A stretch of 64,000 nt of DNA. Origin: Agrobacterium rosae. Lineage in GTDB: Bacteria; Pseudomonadota; Alphaproteobacteria; Rhizobiales; Rhizobiaceae. Position 1 is the stretch's first letter, and each line of letters opens with the position of its first letter. The translations under genes were made by a program, and so were the position numbers. Under the pieces are notes generated by a model, which was given only the letters and a program-made list of their open reading frames with translations, had not been told where the DNA came from and searched no databases. Shown here in pieces: positions 26,355 to 36,169 of this stretch. The DNA is taken from assembly GCF_002915175.1 (NCBI RefSeq), contig NZ_NXEJ01000006.1, positions 256,626-320,625 of the forward strand. Direction: 5' to 3'.

Positions 26355-27824
26355 ATGACATTGAAAGCTCAGCCGAAAGCCTCGCATTTCATCGATGGAG
26401 ATTACGTCGAAGATGCTGAGGGCACTGTATTTGAAAGCATTTACCCGGCCACAGGCGAAGTCATCGCAAGACTGCATGCGGCCACGCCTGCCATCGTGGA
26501 ACGCGCCATTGCTTCCGCTAAAAAGGCACAGAAGGAATGGGCGACCATGAGCCCCACCGCGCGCGGTCGCATCCTTCGCCGTGCAGCCGATATCATCCGC
26601 GAGCGCAATCGCGTTTTGTCGGAGCTTGAAACGCTGGATACGGGCAAGCCCATTCAGGAAACCATCGTCGCGGATTCGACCTCCGGCGCGGATGCCTTTG
26701 AATTCTTCGGCGGCATCGCGCCTTCAGCGTTGAACGGCGATTACATCCCGCTCGGCGGTGATTTTGCCTATACCAAGCGTGTGCCGCTTGGCGTCTGCGT
26801 CGGCATCGGCGCGTGGAATTACCCGCAACAGATCGCCTGCTGGAAGGCCGCACCGGCGCTGGTCGCTGGCAACGCCATGGTTTTCAAACCATCGGAAAAT
26901 ACACCGCTTGGTGCGTTGAAGATTGCGGAAATTCTGGTGGAAGCTGGTTTGCCGAAGGGCCTGTTCAATGTCATCCAGGGCGACCGGGACACTGGGCCGC
27001 TGCTGGTCAACCATCCAGATGTCGCAAAGGTTTCGCTCACAGGCTCCGTGCCAACGGGTCGTAAGGTGGCCGCGGCTGCTGCCGGGCATTTGAAGCATGT
27101 GACCATGGAACTCGGCGGCAAGTCGCCGCTGATCGTGTTCGATGATGCTGACATCGAAAGCGCAGTTGGTGGTGCCATGCTGGGCAACTTCTACTCGTCC
27201 GGCCAGGTCTGCTCCAACGGCACCCGCGTTTTCGTCCAACGCGGTGCAAAACAGCGCTTCCTCGACAACCTCAAAAGCCGCACCGATGCAATGATCATCG
27301 GCGAGCCCATGGACGAAGCGACCCAGATCGGACCGCTTGTTTCTAAGGCTCAACAGGAAAAGGTGCTGGCTTATATCGAAAAGGGCAAGGCCGAGGGTGC
27401 CACGCTCATCACCGGCGGTGGTATTCCCAACAATGTGCCGGGTGAGGGTGCTTACGTGCAGCCGACGGTGTTTGCCGACGTAACCGACACCATGACCATC
27501 GCCCGCGAGGAAATCTTCGGGCCAGTCATGTGCGTGCTGGATTTCGATGACGAAGACGACGTCATCGCCCGCGCCAACGCCACCGAATTCGGCCTCGCAG
27601 GCGGCGTCTTCACAGCAGACATCAACCGCGCGCACCGCGTGGTGGACCAGCTAGAGGCGGGGACGTTGTGGATCAACACGTATAATCTCTGCCCGGTCGA
27701 GATGCCGTTTGGTGGGTCGAAACAATCAGGGTTCGGGCGGGAGAATTCAGCGGCGGCGCTTAGTCATTATAGCGAGTTGAAGACGGTGTATGTGGCAACG
27801 GGGAAGGTGGATGCGCCGTATTGA
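26355..27824 (+). CDS. betB: Betaine aldehyde dehydrogenase
   Basis: This 489-residue NAD(P)-dependent enzyme oxidises betaine aldehyde to glycine betaine. ATG at 26355 follows AAGGA. It shows the ALDH set: [46 protein letters not shown] (cofactor), [16 protein letters not shown] (catalytic Glu) and [14 protein letters not shown] with catalytic Cys286. The C-terminal [17 protein letters not shown] is typical of BADH. It is the second gene of the bet operon; a 322-base repeat-rich gap separates it from betA. Confidence 0.96.
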   Translation: MTLKAQPKASHFIDGDYVEDAEGTVFESIYPATGEVIARLHAATPAIVERAIASAKKAQKEWATMSPTARGRILRRAADIIRERNRVLSELETLDTGKPIQETIVADSTSGADAFEFFGGIAPSALNGDYIPLGGDFAYTKRVPLGVCVGIGAWNYPQQIACWKAAPALVAGNAMVFKPSENTPLGALKIAEILVEAGLPKGLFNVIQGDRDTGPLLVNHPDVAKVSLTGSVPTGRKVAAAAAGHLKHVTMELGGKSPLIVFDDADIESAVGGAMLGNFYSSGQVCSNGTRVFVQRGAKQRFLDNLKSRTDAMIIGEPMDEATQIGPLVSKAQQEKVLAYIEKGKAEGATLITGGGIPNNVPGEGAYVQPTVFADVTDTMTIAREEIFGPVMCVLDFDDEDDVIARANATEFGLAGGVFTADINRAHRVVDQLEAGTLWINTYNLCPVEMPFGGSKQSGFGRENSAAALSHYSELKTVYVATGKVDAPY

Positions 27825-27840
27825 TCGAGATCAGAGGCTC

Positions 27841-28122
27841 ATCCTCGTCCTTCGAGGCCCGTTTCACGGGCACCTCAGGATGAGGATGAGAGCACGCGTT
27901 TCGGCATTCAGCACTCCACAGCAACACACGTTTTCAACGACACAATGCAACGTCTCTCCACCCCATCCTTCGAGGCTCATTTTATGGGCACCTTAGGACA
28001 AGGATGAGAGCAGGCGTTTCGCCCTCAGGCACCCTAGCACGCACGTTCTTCAACGAAATAAATGCACAACCTCTCTCCACCTCATCCTGAGGTGCCCGTG
28101 AAACGGGCCTCGAAGGACGAGG
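27841..28122. repeat. Diverged tandem repeat with palindromes between betB and betA
   Basis: Two units of about 120 bp lie head to tail (27841-27961 and 27962-28080). Each begins with a palindrome of the CCTTCGAGG...CACCTCAGGA type and continues GATGAGAGCA(C/G)GCGTTTC to CTCTCCACC. A third palindrome in the opposite sense (28081-28122, CATCCTGAGG...CGAAGGACGAGG) closes the set. This is the only content of the 322-base gap and no gene is present. Confidence 0.8.
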
Positions 28123-28146
28123 TGGCCACAGCAAAGAGCAACCACA

Positions 28147-29799
28147 ATGCAAAACGCAGATTTCGTCATCGTCGGTTCGGGTTCCGCAGGCTCTGCCATG
28201 GCCTATCGCCTGTCGGAGGACGGCAAATATTCCGTCATCGTCATTGAAGCCGGTGGTTCCGATTTCGGCCCCTTCATCCAGATGCCAGCCGCCCTTGCAT
28301 GGCCGATGAGCATGAAGCGCTACAATTGGGGCTATCACTCCGAGCCCGAGCCGAACCTCAACAATCGCCGCATCACCGCTCCGCGTGGCAAGGTCATTGG
28401 CGGATCGTCTTCCATCAACGGTCTCGTCTATGTTCGCGGCCATGCGGAAGATTTCAACCGTTGGGAAGAGCTTGGTGCGCATGGCTGGTCCTATGCGGAT
28501 GTGCTGCCCTATTACAAGCGAATGGAAACCAGCCATGGCGGCGAGGAGGGCTGGCGCGGCACGGATGGGCCGATGCACGTGCAGCGCGGTCCGGTCACAA
28601 ACCCGCTCTTTCATGCCTTCGTCAAGGCCGGTGCACAGGCGGGGTTTGAACTGACGGACGACTATAATGGCTCCAAGCAGGAAGGTTTCGGCCTGATGGA
28701 GCAGACCATCCACAACGGTCGCCGCTGGTCCGCCGCCAATGCCTATCTGCGCCCAGCACTGAAACGGAAAAACGTCGCGCTAGTGCATGGTTTCGCGCGC
28801 AAGATCATCATCGAGAGCGGCCGCGCCACGGGTGTCGAGATCGAGCGTCGGGGCGGGGTGGAAACCATCCGCGCCAACCGTGAGGTGATCATTTCGGCCT
28901 CGTCCTTCAATTCGCCCAAGCTGCTGATGCTCTCCGGTATCGGCCCTGCCCAGCACTTGCGCGACATGGGCATAGAGGTCATAGCGGATCGCCCCGGCGT
29001 CGGTGCCAATCTTCAGGACCATATGGAATTCTATTTCCAGCAGGTCTCCACCAAGCCCGTTTCGCTCTATTCATGGCTGCCGTGGTTCTGGCAGGGCGTG
29101 GCGGGTGCGCAGTGGCTGGTGACAAAGGGCGGTCTTGGTGCATCGAACCAGTTCGAGGCCTGCGCCTTCCTGCGCTCCGAGCCGGGCCTGAAACAGCCGG
29201 ATATCCAGTTCCACTTCCTGCCCGTCGCCATTTCCTATGATGGCAAGGCGGCCGCGAAAAGCCATGGTTTTCAGGTTCATGTCGGCTTCAACCTGTCGAA
29301 ATCACGCGGCAATGTCACGCTTCGCTCGTCCGATCCGAAAGACGATCCGGTCATCCGTTTCAACTATATGAGCCACGCCGAAGACTGGGAAAAATTCCGC
29401 CACTGCGTGCGCCTGACGCGGGATATCTTCAGCCAGAAGGCATTCGATGACTATCGCGGACCCGAAATACAGCCGGGCGAGGGTGTCCAGTCGGATGAAG
29501 ACATCGACGCATTTCTGAGAGAACATCTGGAAAGCGCCTATCATCCCTGCGGCACCTGCAAGATGGGAGACCGCAACGACCCGATGTCCGTGGTCGACCC
29601 GGAATGCAGGGTCGTCGGCGTGGATGGCCTGCGCGTCGCCGACAGCTCGATCTTCCCGCATGTCACCTACGGCAACCTCAACGGCCCCTCGATCATGACA
29701 GGGGAGAAGGCATCGGACCATATTCTGGGCAGACAGCCGCTGCCGCGCTCCAATCAGGAGCCATGGGTTAATCCGCGTGCGGAGGTGAGCGATCGCTGA
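28147..29799 (+). CDS. betA: Choline dehydrogenase
   Basis: This 550-residue GMC flavoprotein oxidises choline to betaine aldehyde at the membrane. The FAD loop is [37 protein letters not shown] is the GMC signature 1, [20 protein letters not shown] signature 2, and [12 protein letters not shown] carries the catalytic His. The C-terminus has [21 protein letters not shown] with the second conserved residue. It is the last bet gene; its stop is three bases from the stop of the opposing toxin gene. Confidence 0.96.
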   Translation: MQNADFVIVGSGSAGSAMAYRLSEDGKYSVIVIEAGGSDFGPFIQMPAALAWPMSMKRYNWGYHSEPEPNLNNRRITAPRGKVIGGSSSINGLVYVRGHAEDFNRWEELGAHGWSYADVLPYYKRMETSHGGEEGWRGTDGPMHVQRGPVTNPLFHAFVKAGAQAGFELTDDYNGSKQEGFGLMEQTIHNGRRWSAANAYLRPALKRKNVALVHGFARKIIIESGRATGVEIERRGGVETIRANREVIISASSFNSPKLLMLSGIGPAQHLRDMGIEVIADRPGVGANLQDHMEFYFQQVSTKPVSLYSWLPWFWQGVAGAQWLVTKGGLGASNQFEACAFLRSEPGLKQPDIQFHFLPVAISYDGKAAAKSHGFQVHVGFNLSKSRGNVTLRSSDPKDDPVIRFNYMSHAEDWEKFRHCVRLTRDIFSQKAFDDYRGPEIQPGEGVQSDEDIDAFLREHLESAYHPCGTCKMGDRNDPMSVVDPECRVVGVDGLRVADSSIFPHVTYGNLNGPSIMTGEKASDHILGRQPLPRSNQEPWVNPRAEVSDR

Positions 29800-29802
29800 G
29801 GA

Positions 29803-30102
29803 TCAGTGGTAATCGTCTTCGCGCTGGTGACGAATGGCAAGGATGGAGACGGTTTCTGCGTCCTCGATTTCGATAAGGGCAATATAGCCTGATGAACCAA
29901 AGGGTATCAAAAGCTCTCGACGCCGCCCGTTGTCGCCAATGGTTTTCCGTGTCGCGAAAGGAAATTCCTTGAGGTTTTCTATGGTGCTGATGATTTTATC
30001 GAGGGCTTTTTCCGCTGTGGGGAAATCTTTTTCCAGAAGAAATTGATAGAGCCGCGTGATGTCGTCTCTGGCGGAGATCGTGTATCGAAGATTGAAACTC
30101 AA
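29803..30102 (-). CDS. RelE/ParE-superfamily toxin
   Basis: This 99-residue protein has the ParE fold pattern: LRYTISARDDITRLYQFLLE, then TAEKALDKIISTIENLKEFP, a basic loop RRRELLIPFGSSGYIALIEIE, and the terminal VSILAIRHQREDDYH, the ParE hallmark 'I.aIRH.RE'. It overlaps the antitoxin gene upstream by four bases. ParE-type toxins poison DNA gyrase while RelE types cleave mRNA; the C-terminus favours ParE. The gene converges with betA. Confidence 0.88.
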   Translation of the reverse strand: MSFNLRYTISARDDITRLYQFLLEKDFPTAEKALDKIISTIENLKEFPFATRKTIGDNGRRRELLIPFGSSGYIALIEIEDAETVSILAIRHQREDDYH

Positions 30103-30383
30103 CGGCCAAGCTCTGCCTTTTTAGCTGCAAGCATTGCCCGCAACTCCGCATGAACTTCATCTGCTGAATAATAAATTCCTGTCCGTTGTGATTCTTCCAA
30201 CGAAGCAAGCCCGCGCGCGATGAACTCTGCTTGCGATTTCCGAATTTCCACCTGTTTGCGAACCGCCGCTTCCATGAATGCGGAAAGCGTCTCGCCTTCG
30301 TTTAAAACGCTTTCCGCCTTGTCGCGAAGTTCCGGCTCAACGCGCAGGGAAGGCAACGTGGCAGTTTTTAAGGGTCGGCTCAT
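30099..30383 (-). CDS. Antitoxin partner of the ParE-like toxin (RHH type)
   Basis: This 94-residue protein starts at ATG 30383, MSRPLKTATLPSLRVEPELR. Its strand followed by helices with AESVLNEGETLSAFMEAAVRKQVE is a ribbon-helix-helix arrangement, as in YlcI/YnfO-type antitoxins. The C-terminal YYSADEVHAELRAMLAAKKAEL probably wraps the toxin. The frame open to 30800 lies antisense to the ClC gene and is not coding. The four-base overlap with the toxin gene implies translational coupling. Confidence 0.82.
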   Translation of the reverse strand: MSRPLKTATLPSLRVEPELRDKAESVLNEGETLSAFMEAAVRKQVEIRKSQAEFIARGLASLEESQRTGIYYSADEVHAELRAMLAAKKAELGR

Positions 30384-30513
30384 GGATAATGTTCCGCATT
30401 GCAATTGCGATGCGCGATCCTGCTCCATTCCGTGGCAATTGTCAAAGACGAGGTTGCAATCGTAGCATGGCAGGTCGATAAGAGGGCTTCTCCCGGACGA
30501 CAGAAAAGTTGCC

Positions 30514-31887
30514 ATGCCTTCCAAATACAAGAAAATGAAGATGTTTCGCCGCTCCCGCGTCATGTGGGGTTCGTGGCGTGTGTGGAAGCCTCGTGCTGTC
30601 TTCTGGACCGGCGCTCTGGCCGTCGGTGTCATCAGCGTCGCTTTTGCGAAGATGGCGGATTGGGCGCAGCATCTGTTCTTTTCCGTCACCTCGTCGGGAG
30701 AGTGGGCATTTCTTCTGCCATTGATCATCACCCCGCTCGGCTTCGCACTCTGTGCGTGGCTGGCCATCACGGTGTTTCCCAATTCCGGCGGTAGCGGCAT
30801 TCCGCAGGCAATCGCGGCACGGCACTTTCATGATGACGAGGAACGGTCACGACTGCTGTCTCTGAAACTGGCCGTAGGCAAAATCGTGCTGACCATTGCC
30901 GGCCTCTTGTCAGGCGCATCCATCGGGCGTGAGGGGCCAACCGTGCAAGTGGGCGCGTCGATCATGCTTCAGGCGGCACGCATCGGCGGCATGGCGCAGG
31001 CGCGGGGGCTGATCCTCGCCGGTTCCGCCGCAGGCATCGCCGCAGCCTTCAACACGCCTCTCGCCGGTATCGTCTTTGCCATCGAGGAAATGAGCCGGAC
31101 CTATGAGGCGCGTTCCAACGGTCTGGTGCTGACCGCCGTCATCCTGTCGGGCCTTGCGTCGCTGGGTCTTGTCGGAACCTACACCTATTTCGGCACGAGC
31201 ACAGTCGTGGCGCAGACGGCGGCGGATTGGGGTCTGGTGCTGGTTTGCGGCATTGGCGGCGGTGTGTTCGGTGCGCTGTTCAGTGCGGGCGCGTTGAAAG
31301 CCTCGCAGCGCATTCGTCGCTGGAGCCACAGCGTGCCGTTGAAGCGGATGCTGATCGTTGCCGCCGCTTGCGGTCTGGCCTCCGCCATCATTGGTGTGGC
31401 AACGGGTGGTGCGACGTTCGGCACGGGGTATGAGCAGGCGCGCTCCGCGATCGAAGGGCAGGGCGCGCCGACCTTCTTTTTCCTCGAAAAGCTGGCATCG
31501 ACGTTTCTTGCGATGATGTCGGGCATTCCCGGCGGCATTTTCGCGCCCTCACTGTCGGTCGGTGCCGGTTTCGGTAGCACGGTGTCGTCCATTCTCGGTA
31601 CCAGCATCGGGCTTGGTGCCATTCTCGGCATGGCCGGATATTTCGCCGGGGTCGTCCAGGCCCCGATGACGGCCTTCGTTATCATTTTGGAAATGACCGG
31701 CAATCATGAGGCGGTTATCCCCATCATGGCGGCGTCCATGTTGGGATATCTGACATCACGCATGATTTCGGCGGAACCGCTTTACCACGGCCTGTCACGG
31801 GTCTTCATCGCGCAGGGTATTCGTGCCAAGCGCGCGCACCGCACGCCAGACGATCATACGCCCAGCGTTGATGCCGTGCCAAAATAG
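30514..31887 (+). CDS. ClC-family chloride channel/antiporter
   Basis: This 457-residue membrane protein has the three ClC selectivity motifs: GSGIPQAIA, GREGPTVQVGAS with the gating Glu, and GGIFAPSLSVGAG. FNTPLAGIVFAIEEMSRTYE carries the intracellular proton Glu of antiporters, so a 2Cl-/H+ exchanger is more likely than a channel. About ten hydrophobic helices are visible. There is no C-terminal CBS domain. It is divergent from the toxin-antitoxin pair (130 bases apart), and its 3' end overlaps the DUF3750 gene by 34 bases tail to tail. Confidence 0.92.
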   Translation: MPSKYKKMKMFRRSRVMWGSWRVWKPRAVFWTGALAVGVISVAFAKMADWAQHLFFSVTSSGEWAFLLPLIITPLGFALCAWLAITVFPNSGGSGIPQAIAARHFHDDEERSRLLSLKLAVGKIVLTIAGLLSGASIGREGPTVQVGASIMLQAARIGGMAQARGLILAGSAAGIAAAFNTPLAGIVFAIEEMSRTYEARSNGLVLTAVILSGLASLGLVGTYTYFGTSTVVAQTAADWGLVLVCGIGGGVFGALFSAGALKASQRIRRWSHSVPLKRMLIVAAACGLASAIIGVATGGATFGTGYEQARSAIEGQGAPTFFFLEKLASTFLAMMSGIPGGIFAPSLSVGAGFGSTVSSILGTSIGLGAILGMAGYFAGVVQAPMTAFVIILEMTGNHEAVIPIMAASMLGYLTSRMISAEPLYHGLSRVFIAQGIRAKRAHRTPDDHTPSVDAVPK

Positions 31888-32627
31888 CCGAGCCCCGGTA
31901 TTTTGATGCCGTGGTTCACGATGTCGATCCCGGCGACAAGACCGAGGAAATTGATCTCGAAACCACTTCTGGCACCTGCGGAGACGCCGAGGAAACCACC
32001 GAGCGAAACGCTCACATCCTTCCAGTCGTCCGCGACGTGGATAAATTCCCCGTTGGGCAGATAATCGCGACCGACAGCATCGGGCGGCAGCACCACACCC
32101 AGTTCCGGCACTTGGCGCAGCACATGCGCCACGAAGGTGTTGGAGTTGGGACCCGGATAGATGTGATAGCCGCCTGGCTTTCCATAGGGGTAATCGGCGA
32201 TGGCCTGCTCGATTTTCGGGATCAGCCGTTCGGCTTCCTCCCCGTGCAGTTCAACGACGCGGCGCGGCATGTTGGAGTACCAATAGGCATCAGGCGCATA
32301 GGCATTGCGGCGGATGGGGTTGCCCCAGCCCACCTTGTCGTAGCGCTCGTAGGTGGAAGCCCCATCTTTTTTCACCACGATCCAGGCGTGGCTGGCAATC
32401 GAGCCTTTGAAGCCACCGGTCATGGCGGAATAGACGTAGATCGCCGCAGGCTTATCGGCCTGTGCTTCAGGCAGAATACCCGCCGAAGACCAGCGGGCAT
32501 TGCGATAGCCGGTGGGGTGCTCCTTCATGGCCCACAGCCCTGCCGACGCCAGCGCCGGCAACAGGTAGATGACGAAGACGGCAACTAAAAAACGTTTGGC
32601 AAATTTCAATGCGGCAACCTCGTGCAT
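31854..32627 (-). CDS. DUF3750 family protein
   Basis: This protein has about 257 residues. An N-terminal membrane anchor or signal, FAKRFLVAVFVIYLLPALASAGL, is followed by IYVYSAMTGGFKGSIASHAWIVVKKDG, YDKVGWGNPIRRN, and a His-containing YPGPNSNTFVAHVLRQVPEL. The last part resembles DUF3750 proteins, which may act as papain-like or permuted NlpC-type enzymes, with His in SHAWIV and other polar residues conserved. ATG at 32627 is chosen because earlier starts would overlap the asparaginase promoter. It overlaps the ClC gene by 34 bases tail to tail. Confidence 0.78.
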   Translation of the reverse strand: MHEVAALKFAKRFLVAVFVIYLLPALASAGLWAMKEHPTGYRNARWSSAGILPEAQADKPAAIYVYSAMTGGFKGSIASHAWIVVKKDGASTYERYDKVGWGNPIRRNAYAPDAYWYSNMPRRVVELHGEEAERLIPKIEQAIADYPYGKPGGYHIYPGPNSNTFVAHVLRQVPELGVVLPPDAVGRDYLPNGEFIHVADDWKDVSVSLGGFLGVSAGARSGFEINFLGLVAGIDIVNHGIKIPGLGYFGTASTLGV

Positions 32628-32685
32628 CGTGACGACAATTCCTTTAAACAACGATCCCAAATTCGCATTTTTTGAGGCCATACCC

Positions 32686-33687
32686 ATGCACAACCCCGTT
32701 ACCGTCGAAGTCTTCAGAGGAAATCTCGTTGAAAGTCGTCATCGCGGCATGGCCGTCGTCATGGATGGCGCAGGCGAGGTCGTGTTCTCGGCGGGTGATA
32801 TCGAAGGTGGCGTGTTTCCGCGCTCGGCCTGCAAGGCGATGCAGGCGCTTCCTCTAGTAGAGAGCGGCGCGGCGGATGCCTATGGTTTCGGGGCAAAAGA
32901 GTTGGCATTCGCCTGCGCATCTCATTCGGGTGAAGATGCCCACGTGCAGCTAGCGGCAAGTATGCTGGCGAAGGCTGGTAAAGACGTGGAGACGCTGGAG
33001 TGCGGCGCGCATTGGTCTTCCGATCAGAAGACCATCATCCACCAGGCCCGCACATTGGAAAAGCCATCGGCACTTCACAACAATTGCTCAGGCAAGCATT
33101 CCGGCTTCGTCTGCACCTGCGTCCATACGGGCATGGAAACGAACGGTTATGTCGGTTACGACCATCCTCTCCAGGCCGAAATACGTGCCACGATGGAAAG
33201 CCTGACGGGCGCTGCCATCGGCCATGATAATTGCGGTGTCGATGGTTGCTCCATTCCCACCTATGCCATTCCACTGAAAGGTCTGGCGCATGGCTTTGCC
33301 AAAATGGCGACGGGGCAGGGGCTGGAACAAGAACGGGCAAAGGCCTCACGCCGCCTGATCGATGCCTGCATGGCGCAACCCTTTTACGTGGCTGGAACGG
33401 GTCGTACCTGCACGCGGCTGATGGAGATCGCACCCGGTCAGATTTTCGCCAAGACCGGTGCCGAGGGCGTGTTCGTCGCCGCCCTGCCGCAGCAGGGTAT
33501 CGCCATGGCCGTCAAGTGCGAGGATGGCACGACGCGCGCAGCGGAAGCCATGATTGCCGCGCTGCTGGCGCGTTATTTCGAAAAGGATAGCCCCGAGCAG
33601 CAGACGCTGTTGAGCATGGCAAACCGCTCCATGAAAAACTGGAACGGCATCCATGTCGGCGACATCAAAGTGACCACCCGGCTATAG
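32686..33687 (+). CDS. Asparaginase of the R. etli ReAV type (L-asparaginase II family)
   Basis: This 333-residue enzyme hydrolyses L-asparagine to aspartate and ammonia. It has no similarity to E. coli AnsA/AnsB; its motifs are GDIEGGVFPRSACKAMQALP, ASHSGEDAH, CGAHWSSD, HNNCSGKHSGFVC, and HDNCGVDGCSIPTYAI. The SxxK arrangement in PRSACK and the SGKH motif form the active site described for the rhizobial ReAV class; the two Cys/Lys positions bind zinc there. ATG at 32686 follows GAGG. It is divergent from the DUF3750 gene (58 bases apart). Confidence 0.88.
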   Translation: MHNPVTVEVFRGNLVESRHRGMAVVMDGAGEVVFSAGDIEGGVFPRSACKAMQALPLVESGAADAYGFGAKELAFACASHSGEDAHVQLAASMLAKAGKDVETLECGAHWSSDQKTIIHQARTLEKPSALHNNCSGKHSGFVCTCVHTGMETNGYVGYDHPLQAEIRATMESLTGAAIGHDNCGVDGCSIPTYAIPLKGLAHGFAKMATGQGLEQERAKASRRLIDACMAQPFYVAGTGRTCTRLMEIAPGQIFAKTGAEGVFVAALPQQGIAMAVKCEDGTTRAAEAMIAALLARYFEKDSPEQQTLLSMANRSMKNWNGIHVGDIKVTTRL

Positions 33688-33693
33688 GCGGGT

Positions 33694-34353
33694 TCACGCC
33701 GCTTCGTTGTTGCGGGCGTCCCACATGGCCTTGAACGCGGGGCGAGACTGGCAGCGTTCCAGCCACGCCTTGACCGATGGGTTGCCATCGAACAGCGGTG
33801 CGTGCGCCTGCGCGTAGCGCACGACTTCGGCGGCGTTGATGTCTGCGACGCTGAACCGGTTGCCGACCAGATAGTCTTTGCCTGCAAGGTGCTGCTCGAG
33901 AACCTTGAACGGTCGGCGTAACATGCGCGCCGCCACTTCGATCACCGCCTGCCCGGCGTCGCTGTCCGCCAGTCCTTCGGCGGCAGTGGACGAAATCTTC
34001 AGAGCGTTGGTCTCTATTTCGGTGGCTGCGAAGAAAGACCACTGCATCATCTGCGCGTCTTCGACGATATCCGCCGGGGCCAGCGCGGTGCCATGCTTGC
34101 GCGCAAGATACAGGTTGATCGCCATCGACTCGTAAAGGACCATGCCATCGTCACCGATGCAGGGAATGGTGCCCATGGGGTTGATCGCCAGATAGGACGG
34201 GCTCAGGGTGTTGATGGGGGCATCCGGTGCCAGAGGATCGCTTAACCGTCTGGCCTGGATGACGGGCACATGCGTGAACTCAAGCCCGAGTTCTCCGGCC
34301 AGCCACAACGTGCGCGTGGCTCTAGAGCGATAAACTCCATAGATCGTCAACAT
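33694..34353 (-). CDS. Glutathione S-transferase family protein
   Basis: This 219-residue protein has an N-terminal thioredoxin-like part: [24 protein letters not shown] with Ser in place of a Cys or Tyr nucleophile, and [25 protein letters not shown], the glutathione site. The helical C-terminal domain has [24 protein letters not shown] at 34353 has AAGGGA seven bases upstream. It converges with the asparaginase gene (seven bases between stops). The substrate is unknown. Confidence 0.88.
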   Translation of the reverse strand: MLTIYGVYRSRATRTLWLAGELGLEFTHVPVIQARRLSDPLAPDAPINTLSPSYLAINPMGTIPCIGDDGMVLYESMAINLYLARKHGTALAPADIVEDAQMMQWSFFAATEIETNALKISSTAAEGLADSDAGQAVIEVAARMLRRPFKVLEQHLAGKDYLVGNRFSVADINAAEVVRYAQAHAPLFDGNPSVKAWLERCQSRPAFKAMWDARNNEAA

Positions 34354-34688
34354 CAGCAATTCCCTTCGATTTGTGGAGGTAAACTATTGCTGACATTTGC
34401 AAAACGGAAGCCGGAATATCGAAAGGCCCCGCGATTTTTTCTGACAACCAAATGCATCTTTCGATTGCATTTTAAGTAGAATAGAGTTAATTGCGGATAT
34501 ATTGTACCCATATTGTTCAGCCGTAAATCTATTTGCAGATATTGACAGTGTTACGGCTTATTTTAATCGGGCATAAGTAATTTTGCTCTATGTTCGTAGT
34601 CGCTGATCTCTGTCCGTGAAATATGGTTTCCGGCTGTTCAGAGCAATGGACAAATGGGGAGAGTAGCGTTGGTAGGGGGCGTGGCACG
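34354..34688. other. AT-rich intergenic region with an inverted repeat
   Basis: These 335 bases between two divergent genes have no supported gene. AGCCGTAA (34519-34526) and TTACGGCT (34551-34558) are perfect 8-bp arms around a 24-base AT-rich core, which could be an operator or a hairpin in the cyclase leader. Confidence 0.5.
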
Positions 34689-36155
34689 ATGCGTGAAGAA
34701 AATGGCGCTCGTTCGTTGAGCACACAAGCATTGGCAATGGATCTGCTCAAGACCGGCCTTTCCGACTCCAGACTGTCTTATCTTCTCGACAACATACCGG
34801 AGATGGTTTTTTTCAAAGATCTCGACGGCCGCTACAGCTACATGAACGCGGCTGCACTTGCATGCCTGGGCCACGAGGTCAGTTTCATTAAAGGCCGTCA
34901 ACTGACGATTTTCGACATGGCCCCGCCAGATGTCGCGCGCCGGATCGATGAGATGGACCGACGCATCATGGCGACAGGCGAGGGATTGTACGAGGCCGAG
35001 GAGCGTATCTCCAGGGATGGCCACGTTCGTTGGTATTCGGGAACCCGCATCCCGATCCGTAATGACGAGGGCGAGATTATCGGTCTTGCCGGGGTTTCCC
35101 GCGATATAACCGCCGCCAAATGGCAGGAATCCCTGCGCCGCAGCCACGCGGCGCTTCTGGAAATGATCGTCCATGGGCAACCCTTGCCAACGATACTGGA
35201 AGCCATCGTCAATACGGTGGAAAACCTCTTGGACAATATCAACGGCTCGATTTTGCTGGTGGAGCAAAACCGGCTGCGCAATGGCGCTGCGCCATCTCTT
35301 CCGGAAAGCTACACATCGCTGATCGAAGGTGTAGAAATCGGCCCAGCGGTCGGCTCCTGCGGCACGGCAGCATGGCGGCGCGAAGCCGTTTATGTGAGCG
35401 ATACGTTTCAGGACCCATTGTGGAAGGACTTCGTCGAGGTCGCCATGCGGCATGGCCTTCGCTCTTGCTGGTCCACACCCATCATGGGGCAGGGCGGCGC
35501 GCTGCTCGGTACATTCGGCCTCTATTCCGGGACTGTGCGGGAGCCCACGGAGATCGAAAAAGAAATCATCGATATGGCGACCAATATCGCCGGTATTGCG
35601 ATTGACCGCCGCCGCGCCGAGGAACGGGTGCACTTCATGGCGCATCACGATCCGCTGACGGGGCTTTCCAACAGAAACCTGTTCTGGACACAGTTCCGAC
35701 GCGCCATTCACGAGGCAAAGCGCGAAGACAGGCTGGTGGCGATCACCTATATCGATCTCGATAACTTCAAGCAGATCAATGACGTCCACGGACATGCCGT
35801 TGGCGATGAGGTTCTGCGCAGTCTGGCGGAGCGCATCAGCAGTTGCATTCGCGCCTCCGACATTGCCGTCCGGCTGGGCGGAGACGAATTCGCCATCATA
35901 TTCAGCAATCCCAGACACGATGAGCCGGGGATATTGCGGCGACTGGAAAGCATTCGTGAGCGCACAGCCGAGCCGATTGCGCTGGAAAATGGTTCTGTCA
36001 GGGTAACCTGCTCGTCAGGCACGGCCTTTTACCCCAGCGATGGTGAAACGCCGGAAGCGCTGTTGGCAAAAGCCGATGCGGCCATGTACGAAGCCAAGAA
36101 GAATGGTCGCAACACCGTCCGCGTCTTCGAGCAATCCTTCGGTGCCGGTATCTGA
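34689..36155 (+). CDS. PAS-GAF-GGDEF diguanylate cyclase
   Basis: This cytoplasmic sensor has about 488 residues. The PAS domain (about 30-150) shows LLDNIPEMVFFKDLDGRYSYMN and ends VSRDITAAK. The GAF domain (about 165-310) shows ILEAIVNTVENLL, VGSCGTAAWRREAVYVSD and STPIMGQGGALLGTF. The GGDEF domain follows HDPLTGLSNRNLF with RLGGDEFAIIF, and RASD five residues before it is an RxxD inhibitory site. It should make c-di-GMP and be inhibited by it. ATG 34689 is chosen after GGGGG; ATG 34623 would add 22 residues. There is no membrane segment. Confidence 0.88.
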   Translation: MREENGARSLSTQALAMDLLKTGLSDSRLSYLLDNIPEMVFFKDLDGRYSYMNAAALACLGHEVSFIKGRQLTIFDMAPPDVARRIDEMDRRIMATGEGLYEAEERISRDGHVRWYSGTRIPIRNDEGEIIGLAGVSRDITAAKWQESLRRSHAALLEMIVHGQPLPTILEAIVNTVENLLDNINGSILLVEQNRLRNGAAPSLPESYTSLIEGVEIGPAVGSCGTAAWRREAVYVSDTFQDPLWKDFVEVAMRHGLRSCWSTPIMGQGGALLGTFGLYSGTVREPTEIEKEIIDMATNIAGIAIDRRRAEERVHFMAHHDPLTGLSNRNLFWTQFRRAIHEAKREDRLVAITYIDLDNFKQINDVHGHAVGDEVLRSLAERISSCIRASDIAVRLGGDEFAIIFSNPRHDEPGILRRLESIRERTAEPIALENGSVRVTCSSGTAFYPSDGETPEALLAKADAAMYEAKKNGRNTVRVFEQSFGAGI

Positions 36156-36169
36156 TTAAGCAGGTCGCT

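Noticed and set aside
27841-28122. CRISPR array
   Set aside because: The units are long (about 120 bp), diverged and only two in number; no regular spacers exist. No array was seen elsewhere in the window.
34638-35918. 426-codon minus-strand frame over the PAS-GAF-GGDEF gene
   Set aside because: It is antisense to a recognised gene with intact GGDEF and RxxD motifs.
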